From Tragulus kanchil (lineage: Eukaryota; Chordata; Mammalia; Artiodactyla; Tragulidae): a stretch of 64,000 nt of DNA. The stretch covers positions 140,820,854 to 140,884,853 of the forward strand of contig JAIOJX010000031.1 of the NCBI GenBank assembly GCA_022376925.1, in the 5' to 3' direction. The position numbers and the translations under genes were made by a program. Shown piece after piece: positions 1-11,521 of the stretch (position 1 is the stretch's first letter; each line of letters starts with the position of its first letter). Below the pieces are notes generated by a model. It searched no databases. It had not been told where the DNA came from and worked only from the letters and a program-made list of their open reading frames with translations.

Positions 1-439
1 AAGAAGATGTGGTACATATACAAAGGATTTATTACTCAGCCATGAAAAAGAATGGATCTGGTTGGATGTAGTGAGTTGGAGAACCTAGAGCCTATTATGC
101 AGAGTGAAATAAGTCAGAAAGAGAGAAACAAGTTTGTATATTAATGCATATATATGGAATCTAGAAAAATGGTAATGATGAACCTATTTGCAGAGCGGGA
201 ATGGAGACACAGACATAGAGAATGGACTTGTGGTCACAGTGAAAGAAGGAGAGGTTAGGACAGACTGAGAAAGTAGCATTGACAAATACGGATATAGCTC
301 ACTATCACGTATAAAAGAGGCAGTGGAAAGCGGCTGTGTAACTCAGGGAGCCCAGCCTGGTGCTCTGTGACAACCTAGAGAGGTGGGATTGGAAGGGGGA
401 GAGGGAGGCTCCAGAGGGAGGGAAGAGATATATATAAAA

Positions 440-521
440 TGTGTATGTATCTATGTGTGTATTGTGTATATATATATTATGTGTATATATCTATGTATGT
501 ATGTTGTGTATACATATATAT
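440..521 (+). repeat. TG/TA-rich simple repeat
   Basis: Alternating TGTATGTATC and TATATA tract following the L1 fragment; the duplicate copy is at 1556-1637. Confidence 0.8.
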
Positions 522-685
522 GGGCTTCCTGGTAGCTCAGCTAGAATGGAGCAAGTGAGAAGCCCAGCGCTCCCAGTGTGTCAGCTAACCCTGGCCCTGC
601 ACCCACGCCTGCCACGGTGTGAACGGCTCTGCATGCTCCAGCCCTGTCTTCATCTGCGGGCAGCCAGGAGAGATTCAGATAAGAC

Positions 686-1530
686 GAGCAGACTTCTCCA
701 CAGATGGCCCGTAAACCCTCGAAAAGATGCCAACACCACTCATTATTAGAGAAATGCAAATCAGAAGTCCACTGAGGTATCACCTCACACCAGTCAGAAT
801 GGCCATCATCAAAAAGTCTACAAGCAATACATGCTGGAGAGGGTGTGGAGAGAAGGGAACCCTCCTACACTGTTGGGAGGGATTGTAATGATCCATTCAC
901 AGAATGTTTGTGATACAGCTACCATGGAGAACAAGGTGGACATTCCTTGAAAAACTGGGAATAAAATCACCGTATGACTCAGCAGTCCCCTACTGGGCGT
1001 AAACCCTGGAAAACCACAATTGAAAAGGACACATGGACCCCAGGGTTCATTGCAGCACTATTTACAATAGCTGGGACATGGAAGCAACCTAGATGTCCAT
1101 CGACAGATAAACAGATAAAGAAGATGTGGTACATATACAAAGGATTTATTACTCAGCCATGAAAAAGAATGGATCTGGTTGGATGTAGTGAGTTGGAGAA
1201 CCTAGAGCCTATTATGCAGAGTGAAATAAGTCAGAAAGAGAGAAACAAGTTTGTATATTAATGCATATATATGGAATCTAGAAAAATGGTAATGATGAAC
1301 CTATTTGCAGAGCGGGAATGGAGACACAGACATAGAGAATGGACTTGTGGTCACAGTGAAAGAAGGAGAGGTTAGGACAGACTGAGAAAGTAGCATTGAC
1401 AAATACGGATATAGCTCACTATCACGTATAAAAGAGGCAGTGGAAAGCGGCTGTGTAACTCAGGGAGCCCAGCCTGGTGCTCTGTGACAACCTAGAGAGG
1501 TGGGATTGGAAGGGGGAGAGGGAGGCTCCA
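686..1530 (+). mobile_element. 5'-truncated L1 LINE fragment (ORF2 3' part)
   Basis: The sense strand resembles the end of L1 ORF2 and its 3' region: GAAAAGATGCCAACACCACT, CACCAGTCAGAATGGCC, then GATGTCCATCGACAGATAAA and TACTCAGCCATGAAAAAGAA. Reading frames are broken (a 62-codon fragment at 974-1162). The last 420 bp are also seen at 1-430 in the upstream duplicate copy. Confidence 0.85.
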
Positions 1531-1638
1531 GAGGGAGGGAAGAGATATATATAAAATGTGTATGTATCTATGTGTGTATTGTGTATATATATATTATGTG
1601 TATATATCTATGTATGTATGTTGTGTATACATATATAT

Positions 1639-1950
1639 GGGCTTCCCTGGTAGCTCAGCTGGTAGAGAATCCGCCTGCAATGCAGGAGACCCCATTTTGA
1701 TTCCTGGGTTGGAAAGATCCCTTGGAAAAAGGATAGGCTTACCCACTCCGGTATTCTTGGGCTTCCCTGGTGGATCAGTTGGTAAAGAATCTGCCTGCAG
1801 TACAGGAGATCTGGGTTCGATCCCTGGGTTCAGAAGATCCCCTGGAGAAGGGATAGGCTGCCCAGTCCAGTGTTCTTGCCTGGAGAATTCCATGACTTGT
1901 CCATGGGGTGGCCAAGAGTCAGACACGACTGAGCGACTTTCACTTCTCTT
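1639..1950 (+). mobile_element. Bov-tA SINEs, truncated head plus full copy
   Basis: A head-to-tail pair: a first SINE of about 120 bp (1639-1758) runs directly into a second complete Bov-tA (1759-1950) ending at GACACGACTGAGCGACTTTC. Both have the tRNA-like box (GGTTCGATCCCTGGGT type). Confidence 0.9.
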
Positions 1951-2595
1951 CACAATATATATTTGTGAGTTATTGCTGTGTAACAAATCACGCTAAGACT
2001 TAGGGACACCACCTGTAGTTATTCCTTAAGCACCTATGGATTGGTTGGAGCAATTGTATTGATCTGGGCTGGGCTAGGCTAGGCTGATGTGGGCAGGGCT
2101 TCCTCATGCTTCTGAGGACCATTGGCCAGAAGATGAGTCTAATGCCTATGGCATGACGCTGGGTTTAGGGAAGAACTCTCTGGGACACGCTGACCACCCT
2201 GCAAGTGCATGTCGCATTCCTCCAGCCAGCAAGACCAAACCTTTGTGCTACAGTAATTGGCCTCTAAGAGAGGAAGTGGAAACCCCATGTGCCTTCTCCA
2301 GTTTCCTGATGCCTCCCATTTTCGGCAGTCCGATTGGCCAGAGCAAGTCCCATGGCTCAGCTCAGTGTTGGTGTAGATGGACATTGCCAGACGGGGTTTC
2401 TGTGGCGGGGTGTGAACCTGGTGTCGCCACTTTCTAAATGTGTGTGTAACCTTTGTCGTCATTCAGCCTGCGTCCATTTTCTCATCCGTAAAATGGACAT
2501 AATCGTCGAAGGGATGTGGCAAGGGTTTTGAAAGAAGATCAGTCTAACGCCTACAGCATAACACATGGCACACAGGGTAAGCGCTCAGGAAGGTC
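1951..2595 (+). repeat. Ancient interspersed repeat remnants, MIR-like at the end
   Basis: From 1960 the TTGCTGTGTAACAAATCACG motif resembles an old mammalian repeat whose family I cannot name. The stretch at about 2400-2595 reads like a sense MIR (CATTTTCTCATCCGTAAAATGGACATAAT followed by a GGCACACAGGGTAAGCGCTC end). Confidence 0.5.
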
Positions 2596-4775
2596 AGCAA
2601 TGATGGTGATTAGAAGTGACCCTGGATCACAGGTACCCAGTCATGGATAGTGACCGGCGCGGGGGGCGTTCTCGCCTTTGGCTTCCGCGAATGAGCGCGT
2701 CGTCTCATCCGTCTAGGACGGCCCCCGCCGAGGTTGTCTGTCCCAGACTGTGGATGGCAGAGACCTCGTGATGCCACAGCCCCGCCCTGCAGCCGCCGTG
2801 CCCCCGAGGGCTCTGGGCGGTCATCTGTAGATGGTAGAAAGTCCCGGACACCCAGACAGAGGTCCCAGGTGTGGGCGTGGGCGTGGGGGCACACGAGCCT
2901 CTGGATGAAAGAACCTGCAGTGCACCAGGCGGCGATCGTGTCCCTGGCTCCCTGGAAGAGTTGTGGACAGTGCTGGATGCACGATCGTGCGAGAGAACAG
3001 AGAGGGTCCTTTTGCCTTTCTTTTTCCTTCACACTTGGCCTTTCATGGAATTTTGTTCCGGAGTGGGGAAATCTGCCTTTAGAGGCCGATGTTGATCACG
3101 CAGTGTCTGCCGCTGTAGACAGGCACCGAAGGGCCCGCAGGGGCGGCCAAGGCCCCTCGCTGGCATTTGTACCAAACACGTGACTGAAGCGGAGTCAGGG
3201 GACACGGGCCGTTCCAGCTGGTCCACTCGGGAGCTGGCGGGACCTCGGTGGGAGTGCAGGGGAAGGCGCCCCAGCAGCTGGGCCGTGTCAGCCGCGCGGA
3301 GATGAAGTCCCTGCTGGCCAAGGAATGCTGGGCCTAAGTCTGCGATGAGGCTGCTTTGGAAGCACGTCCTGGGCCTGGAAGAATCTGAGTGCCCTGGGCA
3401 GCTGGCCCGAGAGGGGACTTGGGGCCGGAATGCCGGGAACTGAGAGCTGGCCTGACTTCTGAGGCCCGAGGAGCTGGCTCCGCGGAGGCGTCGCTGCCTC
3501 CAAGACCCGGCCGCCCAGGGCTTGCCCAGGCAGGGCCTTCCTCCTCCCGATGCCCTCCTCAGCCGCCAGGGTCTCCTGTCCTTCCTCTCTGTCTCCCAGA
3601 CCCTGTGGTCTGTGTCCGAGTTTTTCCGTTCTCCTCTTAGAAGATGGAAATAGTGAGAAAAATGATAGCGGGAGAATCCACAGGGCTAACAGCAATGATG
3701 GTGATTAGAAGTGACCCTGGATCACAGGTACCCAGTCATGAGCGTGGGGCGTTCTCGCCTTTGGCTTCCGCGAATGAGCGTCGTCTCATCCGTCAGGACG
3801 GCCCCCGCCGAGGTTGTCTGTCCCAGACTGTGGATGGCAGAGACCTCGTGATGCCACAGCCCCGCCCTGCAGCCGCCGTGCCCCCGAGGGCTCTGGGCGG
3901 TCATCTGTAGATGGTAGAAAGTCCCGGACACCCAGACAGAGGTCCCAGGTGTGGGCGTGGGCGTGGGGGCACACGAGCCTCTGGATGAAAGAACCTGCAG
4001 TGCACCAGGCGGCGATCGTGTCCCTGGCTCCCTGGAAGAGTTGTGGACAGTGCTGGATGCACGATCGTGCGAGAGAACAGAGAGGGTCCTTTTGCCTTTC
4101 TTTTTCCTTCACACTTGGCCTTTCATGGAATTTTGTTCCGGAGTGGGGAAATCTGCCTTTAGAGGCCGATGTTGATCACGCAGTGTCTGCCGCTGTAGAC
4201 AGGCACCGAAGGGCCCGCAGGGGCGGCCAAGGCCCCTCGCTGGCATTTGTACCAAACACGTGACTGAAGCGGAGTCAGGGGACACGGGCCGTTCCAGCTG
4301 GTCCACTCGGGAGCTGGCGGGACCTCGGTGGGAGTGCAGGGGAAGGCGCCCCAGCAGCTGGGCCGTGTCAGCCGCGCGGAGATGAAGTCCCTGCTGGCCA
4401 AGGAATGCTGGGCCTAAGTCTGCGATGAGGCTGCTTTGGAAGCACGTCCTGGGCCTGGAAGAATCTGAGTGCCCTGGGCAGCTGGCCCGAGAGGGGACTT
4501 GGGGCCGGAATGCCGGGAACTGAGAGCTGGCCTGACTTCTGAGGCCCGAGGAGCTGGCTCCGCGGAGGCGTCGCTGCCTCCAAGACCCGGCCGCCCAGGG
4601 CTTGCCCAGGCAGGGCCTTCCCCTCCTCCCGATGCCCTCCTCAGCCGCCAGGGTCTCCTGTCCTTCCTCTCTGTCTCCCAGACCCTGTGGTCTGTGTCCG
4701 AGTTTTTCCGTTCTCCTCTTAGAAGATGGAAATAGTGAGAAAAATGATAGCGGGAGAATCCACAGGGCTAACAGC
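2596..4775 (+). repeat. Tandem duplication B, offset about 1080
   Basis: Copy 1 is 2596-3693 and copy 2 is 3691-4775, sharing AGC at the joint. Differences are a cluster of indels at 2646-2715 against 3740-3795, close to the start of copy 2, and a 2-bp insertion near 4621. About 800 bp between these are identical. The content is non-repetitive, moderately CpG-containing intron. Confidence 0.92.
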
Positions 4776-5587
4776 CACTGTTTATCCAGAGGTTTCCGTG
4801 GGCCTGAGATGCCAGGTGTTTCTGTTCATTCTTTCATTGCGTGAGCTACTTCCGGAGCATATCAGCAAGGCTTTTGTGTGTCAAGGGTGTTTTGGTCCAC
4901 TTCGTCTGTGTTTCAGTGTGTGGCTTGCTGCACTGGCACGGTTCTGAGAGTGTTTCATGAGATGGAGTCTGTTACTCTCCTCTTGCTCCAGACAAGAATC
5001 TGAGGCCCAGACTGGTCCCTTCTCCCGGGGAGCTGTGTCTCCAGCTCCCCCCGTCAGGCTCCGAGTCTCGGCTGAGCTGCCTCCAGGCCAGCTCTGCGTC
5101 CCTCGGAAAGAGCTCCATGGGCCCATATTTTAGAAGACAAGTTCTCATCAGGGTTTAGCGTTTTCCCCGTATTCGATGAGCTAAGCCCAAACTGCAAGTA
5201 CTTGAGGATGCCGGCAGGTGAACTCTGCTTAGCCACAACCCTGGCCCACGGGCGAGCGACAGGGAACTTCCTTCCTGTGTGACACCTCACATCACCGAGC
5301 CACAGAGGTATGGCCTTGCTTCGGAACCGGGGAGGAGAGTCTCCCCACATCCTTCCCCATCCCCAGTCGGGGGTCAGTTAGTTGTACCGACTGTCTGAGG
5401 ACCACCCGTCTGGGATCCAGGATGAGCAAGGTGCTTGGGCCAGAGGAATAGCAAAAGCCTCCATCATCTGTTTGGACTCATGAGGCCACAGAGACCTCCT
5501 AGGCGCCCGTGGACCATCATTATTCCCCCAGCTCAGTCACGTCTCTTTTTTCTTCTTCTTTTTGCCTCTAAGTCATCGTGGTTTTTT
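4776..5587. other. Intron DNA without recognised features
   Basis: No exon, SINE or simple repeat was recognised; frames here are short and overlap on both strands. Confidence 0.5.
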
Positions 5588-5794
5588 TTGGCCTGTGTGG
5601 GCCTCCCATTGCAGTGGCCTCTCTCATTGCAGAGCATCGGCTCTGGGCGCATGCATTCCAGAACGCTGGCTCATAACTGGACACACCAGTCCAGCCGTTC
5701 CGCGGCACATGGGATCTTCCTGGGCCAGGGATTGAACCAGCGCCCCTTGCAGTGCAAGGCGGACTCTTTACCCACTGGACCACCAGGGAAGCCC
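5588..5794 (-). mobile_element. tRNA-derived ruminant SINE (CHR/SINE2 type)
   Basis: The reverse strand reads GGGCTTCCCTGGTGGTCCAG, a tRNA-like box, then the TGTGTCCAGTTATGAGCCAG body and GGCCCACACAGGCC end. Confidence 0.88.
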
Positions 5795-5795
5795 A

Positions 5796-5930
5796 CGTCC
5801 AACTCTTTGAGAGCTCATGGATGGCAGCACGCCAGGCTTCCCTGTCCTTCACCATCTCCCAGAGCTTGCTCAGACTCATGCCCATTGACTCAGGGATGCC
5901 ATCCAACCATCTCGTCCTCTGTCACCCCCT
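5796..5930 (-). mobile_element. BovB LINE 3' fragment
   Basis: Reverse complement of the BovB 3' end: GAGATGGTTGGATGGCATCC, then a GACATGAGT-type motif, then GTGAAGGACAGGGAAGCCTG. It abuts the SINE at 5794. Confidence 0.8.
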
Positions 5931-6359
5931 TCTCATTATTCCCAGGAAGCCCTTGGTGGGGAAGGAGGGCATTCTTACCTTCCACCCTTCTAGCAGATGT
6001 AGGAAACATCTTCCTGGCTTTGGGATTAAACAGGAAAGTCCAAGTCACCAAAGTTGACTCCTTCATGAAGTAATAATCCTCTCCTGTACATTTTATATAG
6101 AAGGCTGCCCAGCTTTTGCTTGAGTGCTTTCCTGTGACGGGGAGCTCACCACCTTGAGAAGCCTCTTTTCTTTACTGGATGGCTCCAGCTCCTATAAGGA
6201 CAGACTGAGCCCTTTCTGCCACGAGTTCTGCTCTGCCTTCAAGAGGCCCCCAGAACTGACTTTCTCAGCTGAAGGGAGGAAGCCAGCCGGTCCCACCCTT
6301 TCCTACAGGTCATCTGGCGTCTTCGGTTGGAGTTTCTACCGCTTCACCATGGTGTTGTC
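5931..6359. other. Intron DNA with an old repeat-like stretch
   Basis: The GACGGGGAGCTCACCACCTT motif near 6137 resembles an ancient mammalian repeat; nothing else was recognised. Confidence 0.4.
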
Positions 6360-6389
6360 TGCTCCTCCGCTCTGAAGCTGTGTGCTCGG

Positions 6390-6545
6390 CAGTAGCTTCC
6401 TTAGTCTTTCTGAATCTTAGTGTCTTTATCTGTAAAACAGTGGATTGCGATAGTCCACACCTCAATTTCTTGCAAGGCTTACATGAGTCAATGTGTGTAA
6501 AGTATTTAAGACAGGGTTTGGTACCTGCTAAGTAAATACATATCG
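6390..6545 (+). repeat. MIR-like element (second copy 7470-7625)
   Basis: CTTTATCTGTAAAACAGTGGA followed by GTAAAGTATTTAAGACAGGG and GGTACCTGCTAAGTAAATA has the order of a sense MIR. The downstream copy is due to duplication C. Confidence 0.7.
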
Positions 6546-6620
6546 ACTCTCCCTCTGAAGTCATCTTTCTGGTTATCATGAGATGAGGGCTTTCTGAACT
6601 TGAATGTGCGTATGAATTAG

Positions 6621-6865
6621 GACCGATGCTGAAGCTGACGCTCCAGTGTCTTGGTCTTCAGATGCAAACGGCCGACTCATTGGAACAGTCCCTGATGCTG
6701 GGACAGACTGAGGGCAGAAGGAGCAGAGGGTGTCAGGGCGAGATGGCTAGACAGCATCGCTCATGCAATGGGTATGAACTTGCAAACGCTGGGAGATGGT
6801 GAGGGACAGGGAGGCCTGCCGTGCTGCCGTCCATGGGGTCGCAAACGTTGGACATGACTGGGTGG
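6621..6865 (+). mobile_element. BovB LINE 3' end
   Basis: ACCGATGCTGAAGCTGACGC, CTGATGCTGGGACAGACTGA, then CCATGGGGTCGCAAACGTTGGACATGACTG in order, the usual BovB 3' end. Diverged from the consensus. Confidence 0.85.
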
Positions 6866-7699
6866 ATGAACAGTGAAGAATCCTTGAAACGTGGAGATAC
6901 TGATTTAGTAAGTGAGGTGGGACCTGAGACTCTGTGCGTCTGGCAGCTTCCCAGACCATAGAGAGACTGCGGCCCCTCAGGCCACGCTCTGAACAGCAAG
7001 GCAAGTGGACCCACTTGTTTATAGATGAACATCGTTTTCCAAGTGGGGCCTGTCCTATTCCGGTGATAGTAGAATCATCGCCTCCAATGATATAGACGTA
7101 GTGCTTCTGTGAATGCAGCCTAAGATTAACGTAGGAGGGAGAAGTATCACCTTGACTATCAAGGTAGCTTTCACCCTCTGGCTTCGGAATCTGAACTAGG
7201 GACTTACTGAACAGTTGTCCTGAGGTCTGCATGTATCCTGATGGATCTGAGCGAACCGGAGGATCTCTGCAGTATGACATGCTTCCAGGCGTCCATCAGC
7301 TCCTGAGATGTGTCACTGAAGCAGAAGAGGGAGCCCCACGGGGTCCGACAGAGCGGCTTTGCCCGGGGCAGCGGTGGCTCACTCAGATGGGTAGCGGGAG
7401 AAGCCGGCCCGGGTCGGGACAGGTCAGCGCCCTGGTGCTGCTCCTCCGCTCTGAAGCTGTGTGCTCGGCAGTAGCTTCCTTAGTCTTTCTGAATCTTAGT
7501 GTCTTTATCTGTAAAACAGTGGATTGCGATAGTCCACACCTCAATTTCTTGCAAGGCTTACATGAGTCAATGTGTGTAAAGTATTTAAGACAGGGTTTGG
7601 TACCTGCTAAGTAAATACATATCGACTCTCCCTCTGAAGTCATCTTTCTGGTTATCATGAGATGAGGGCTTTCTGAACTTGAATGTGCGTATGAATTAG

Positions 7700-7945
7700 G
7701 ACCGATGCTGAAGCTGACGCTCCAGTGTCTTGGTCTTCAGATGCAAACGGCCGACTCATTGGAACAGTCCCTGATGCTGGGACAGACTGAGGGCAGAAGG
7801 AGCAGAGGGTGTCAGGGCGAGATGGCTAGACAGCATCGCTCATGCAATGGGTATGAACTTGCAAACGCTGGGAGATGGTGAGGGACAGGGAGGCCTGCCG
7901 TGCTGCCGTCCATGGGGTCGCAAACGTTGGACATGACTGGGTGGA
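7700..7945 (+). mobile_element. BovB LINE 3' end, duplicate of 6621-6865
   Basis: Identical to the preceding copy at offset 1079, with the same diverged positions, so it is a copy made by duplication C and not a second insertion. Confidence 0.85.
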
Positions 7946-8867
7946 TGAACAGTGAAGAATCCTTGAAACGTGGAGATACTGATTTAGTAAGTGAGGTGGG
8001 ACCTGAGACTCTGTGCGTCTGGCAGCTTCCCAGACCATAGAGAGACTGCGGCCCCTCAGGCCACGCTCTGAACAGCAAGGCAAGTGGACCCACTTGTTTA
8101 TAGATGAACATCGTTTTCCAAGTGGGGCCTGTCCTATTCCGGTGATAGTAGAATCATCGCCTCCAATGATATAGACGTAGTGCTTCTGTGAATGCAGCCT
8201 AAGATTAACGTAGGAGGGAGAAGTATCACCTTGACTATCAAGGTAGCTTTCACCCTCTGGCTTCGGAATCTGAACTAGGGACTTACTGAACAGTTGTCCT
8301 GAGGTCTGCATGTATCCTGATGGATCTGAGCGAACCGGAGGATCTCTGCAGTATGACATGCTTCCAGGCGTCCATCAGCTCCTGAGATGTGTCACTGAAG
8401 CAGAAGAGGGAGCCCCACGGGGTCCGACAGAGCGGCTTTGCCCGGGGCAGCGGTGGCTCACTCAGATGGGTAGCGGGAGAAGCCGGCCCGGGGTCGGGGA
8501 CAGGTCAGCGCCCTGGTGCTGTTGGGAGTCCCTGATGTCCAAGTGATCCCATGCTTGGAGAGGGACATTTGCACCTATGTGTACTTTTCCTGCTCAGTTC
8601 ATTCAGCGTGCCAGTTTTCTATCGGAGGAACCCATTTTTCTTAAAGATTTAAATGCCAATTTCAAGTTGGATTCCCATAAGCAAGTGAGACTGAGAGTGT
8701 ATGTTTAGAACGACAGACCAGATACCCTAGGGGTGGATCCTATAGTTACCAATCTGATCGTGAGACCCATTCCAAAGTTATGGTGAGGCTGCCGCTTTAA
8801 CCTATTGTTTTGTTGTTTTTATATCTGATCCTGCTGGGTCATGCTCTTCTCTGGGCAGACATGGAGT

Positions 8868-9380
8868 ACAGTGCAGTATGGTGGTTGGAGCATAGCCTTG
8901 AGCTTGGCCTGGGTTGGAATCGCATGGCTGACACTTCTTCGCCACTGGGTCAAGTTTCTTCTTTTTAAAAAATTTTGGCCTCTTTTCTTTGTTTTTTTAT
9001 TTATGTATTTTCATTCATCTTTATTCCCTAGCCTGTGTGGGCCTCCCATTATTAGTGGCCTCTCTTGTTGCAGAGCACTGCCTCTGGGCTCACGCACTCC
9101 AGAGCACTGGCTCATAATGGGACACACCAGTCCAACTGCTCCGTGGCACGTGGGATCTTCCCGGGCCAGGGATCAAACCAGTGCCCCTTGTACTGCAAGG
9201 TGGACTCTTTATTCACTGGACCACCAGGGAAGCCCTGGGTCAAGTTTCTTAATCGCTCCAGGCCTCAGTTTCCTCACCGGTAGAATAGGAAGATAGCAAT
9301 GTCAGCTTCATGCTGGTTGTGAGGGTTAAATGAGTTAATCCTCATTAAGCTCCTGGGGAGAGGGCTAGCTCACAGTCAGG
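8868..9380 (+). repeat. MIR element split by a younger SINE
   Basis: The left part (8868-8960) has GGCCTGGGTTGGAATCGCAT and the right part (9251-9380) CAGGCCTCAGTTTCCTCACC followed by GGTTAAATGAGTTAATCC. Together they give a sense MIR interrupted by the SINE at 8961-9234. Confidence 0.75.
8961..9234 (-). mobile_element. CHR/SINE2-type SINE with 16-bp target-site duplication
   Basis: Minus-strand SINE. CTGGGTCAAGTTTCTT occurs at 8945-8960 and again at 9235-9250, a perfect 16-bp target-site duplication showing L1/BovB-type retrotransposition into the MIR. Confidence 0.92.
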
Positions 9381-9764
9381 GCTGCGGCAAGCCCCTCCCG
9401 TTTTGTCCTGATCTCACTGTGCTTAGCAGAAGCCTCGCCTCTTCTCAGAACCTGGTGAACAGGATCTTGGCTGTTGACTAGCGGATACCTGGTGAGCCTT
9501 GGACCTGGCTGCTTCTCCCATGAGGATTCAAAGTCCTGCTGTTAGTCTTCAGGCTCAGCTGCCTTTCCTTCCAACCCTTAACAAGTATTCATTATAGAAA
9601 ATTTCAGTCGTGTACTGAAGTAGAATATGGAAATGGGTCTCCGTGAACCAGTTTCCCAGCCCGACCAACCAGTCAGCTTTAAGTGGTAAACTTTGCATGT
9701 GACTTTTTAAGTCTGTGCTGACCTCATGGGTTTTCCTATTTATTTACTGATTGATGCTTTTTGA

Positions 9765-9976
9765 AAAAATTTAGTTTTATTTATTTATTTGTCTGCACCA
9801 GGTCTTAGTTGCGACACGCAGGTTCTTTAATTACGTTGAGGCATGCGCGATCTTTAACTGCTGTGTGAGAACTCTTAGCTGTAGCGGGTGGGATCTAGTT
9901 CCCTAGCCAGGGGTCAAATCTGGGGCACCTGAACTGGGAGCAAAGAGTTGTAGCCATTGGACCACCAGGGAAGTCC
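9765..9976 (-). mobile_element. tRNA-derived SINE (SINE2/CHR type)
   Basis: The reverse strand begins GGACTTCCCTGGTGGTCCAA, includes GGGAACTAGATCCCACCCGC and ends in an AAATAAATAAAA-like tail (9770-9785 on the + strand). Confidence 0.85.
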
Positions 9977-9984
9977 TTACTTAT

Positions 9985-10470
9985 GTTTAAAGCCTTTATT
10001 TTATGTGATAAGAACATTTAACTGGAGATCGACCCTCTTAACAGATTGTTAAGTGTACAAGGGTGTGTTGGTTGACTCTCGGCACCGTGTGTGCAGCTCT
10101 TCTCTGGAGCTTCTTTGTCTTGCTTTACCGAAGCTTTGCGCCCTTGGTTAGCACCTCCCCATTTCCACCCTTCCCCAGCCTCTAGCAATGCCGTTCCATT
10201 CTTCGAGTCTATGAATCTGCTTATTTTAAGTTCTTCATATAAGTGGAAGCATCCTTTATTTGTCGCATGACGGACTTATTTTACTTAGCTTGACCTTCAT
10301 CTATGCCGCTTGTCTATGTTGTTGCCTCTTGTAGAACTTCCTTCTTTTTAAAGGCTGAATAATATATAATTTGATGTGTATACTGTATTTTCTTTTATCT
10401 AGTCCTCTCCTGAAGGAAACTTAGATTGCTTCTTCATCTGGGCTATTCTGAATAGTCCTACAGCAAACTT
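9985..10470 (-). mobile_element. Old L1 LINE fragment
   Basis: The + strand shows the antisense of old L1: CACCTCCCCATTTCCACCCT, CATATAAGTGGAAGCATCC, and GGCTGAATAATATATAATTTG near the end. Strongly diverged. Confidence 0.65.
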
Positions 10471-10509
10471 GGAAAAACTAATATATCTTTGAAGTCTTGA
10501 TATTTTAAA

Positions 10510-11486
10510 GTACTGAAAGAAAAAAAAAAGGCCTGCCAGTGGAGAATACTATACCTGGCAAACCTGTTCTTCAGAAATGAAAGAGGGAAAATTCTTCCCA
10601 GACACATATTATGGAGGCCAGTAGATCTGCCTTACAAGAAATACTAAAGGGAGTCCATCAACAGTAATGTGATAACATAAGAAAGTATAAAACTTACTGG
10701 TAAAGGTAAATACATAGACAAATATAGAATACCATAATAACAGTGGGTAAATCACTTTTGATTCTAGTACAAAAGTTATACGACCAAGTATTAAAAATAT
10801 CTCTAGGGGCTTCCCTGGTGGTCCAGGGAGTAAAGAGGCTGCCTTGCAGTGCAGGGGTCACCAGTTCGATCCTTGGCCCAGGAAGATCCCATGTGCCACA
10901 GAGCAGCTGGACTGGTGTGTCCAATTACGAGCCAGCACTCTGGAGCACATGTGCCCAGAGCCAGTGCTCTGCCACGAGAGAGGCCACTGTGATGGGAGGC
11001 CCACACAGGCCGAAGAATAAAGATGGATGAAAATAAATAAATTAGAAAACCAATAGCAAAGAGGAAGAAACCTCTGGAAAAGAGTGTTAATAAATGAACA
11101 CTATAAACAGATGTGAATTGGGACAACAACAAGGTAAAGTGTGGCGTGGTTGAAGTAAGGGTTAAGTTTTCCTAGGTTTGATTTTTTGAACCTAACTTTT
11201 CAGCAACTTAAAATAGACTCTCATAACTGAGGTAGTCTATGCCAGGCCCATGGGAACCACAAAGAAAATACACAGAGAAGCTACACAAAAGGGGAAGAGA
11301 GGAGTGAAAACATAGCAAGAAAAATCCAATAAAACAGCCAAGTGGACCGCGAGAGGGCAGAGAATTAAAAGACGGACAGCGGCATGAGCCAAATGGCTGT
11401 GGTGGATCCTCCCCGTTCCACAGTTCCTTTAAATATAAATGGATTAGAGTCTCCAGTTGAAAGACACAGAGTGGCTGGATAGATTA
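10510..11486 (+). mobile_element. Old L1 LINE 5'-region fragment, interrupted by a SINE
   Basis: GAATACTATACCTGGCAAAC, CCTTACAAGAAATACTAAAGG and, beyond the SINE at 10807-11031, AAATGGATTAGAGTCTCCAG then GACACAGAGTGGCTGGATAG are motifs of old mammalian L1 5' regions. No open frame remains. The 11160-11486 part is repeated at 12347-12673. Confidence 0.6.
10807..11031 (+). mobile_element. CHR/SINE2-type SINE
   Basis: GGGGCTTCCCTGGTGGTCCA head, CCAGTTCGATCCTTGGCCCA box, body ending GATGGGAGGCCCACACAGGC and an A-rich GAAAATAAATAAATT tail. Confidence 0.9.
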
Positions 11487-11521
11487 AAAAAGAAGAAGAA
11501 GAAGAAGAAGAAGAAGAAAAA
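11487..11521 (+). repeat. (GAA)n microsatellite
   Basis: About ten AAG/GAA units after an A run; the duplicate with the same repeat count is at 12674-12708. Confidence 0.95.

Larger units (their letters stand above)
1..1658 (+). repeat. Tandem duplication A, offset 1117
   Basis: Bases 1-542 match 1118-1658 almost exactly (offset 1117). One base is lost near 527 (GGCTTCCTGG against GGCTTCCCTGG). The first copy is cut by the window start, so the unit is at least 540 bp and probably about 1.12 kb. The joint near 542 falls inside a SINE head: the first copy stops 20 bp into the SINE and continues into unrelated DNA (543-685). Confidence 0.9.
6360..8521 (+). repeat. Tandem duplication C, offset 1079-1081
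   Basis: Copy 1 is 6360-7440 and copy 2 is 7440-8521, joined at GCTG. The only differences I saw are homopolymer G indels near the end of each copy (around 7412-7420 against 8491-8500). Each copy carries the same MIR fragment and BovB 3' end. Confidence 0.92.

Noticed and set aside
974..1162. Open frame resembling a reverse-transcriptase-type protein end
   Set aside because: It is a broken remnant of L1 ORF2, annotated as a LINE fragment and not as a gene.
1759..1800. tRNA-like A and B boxes in many places (for example GGTTCGATCCCTGGG)
   Set aside because: They are the tRNA-derived heads of SINEs, not functional tRNA genes; the cloverleaf is not intact.
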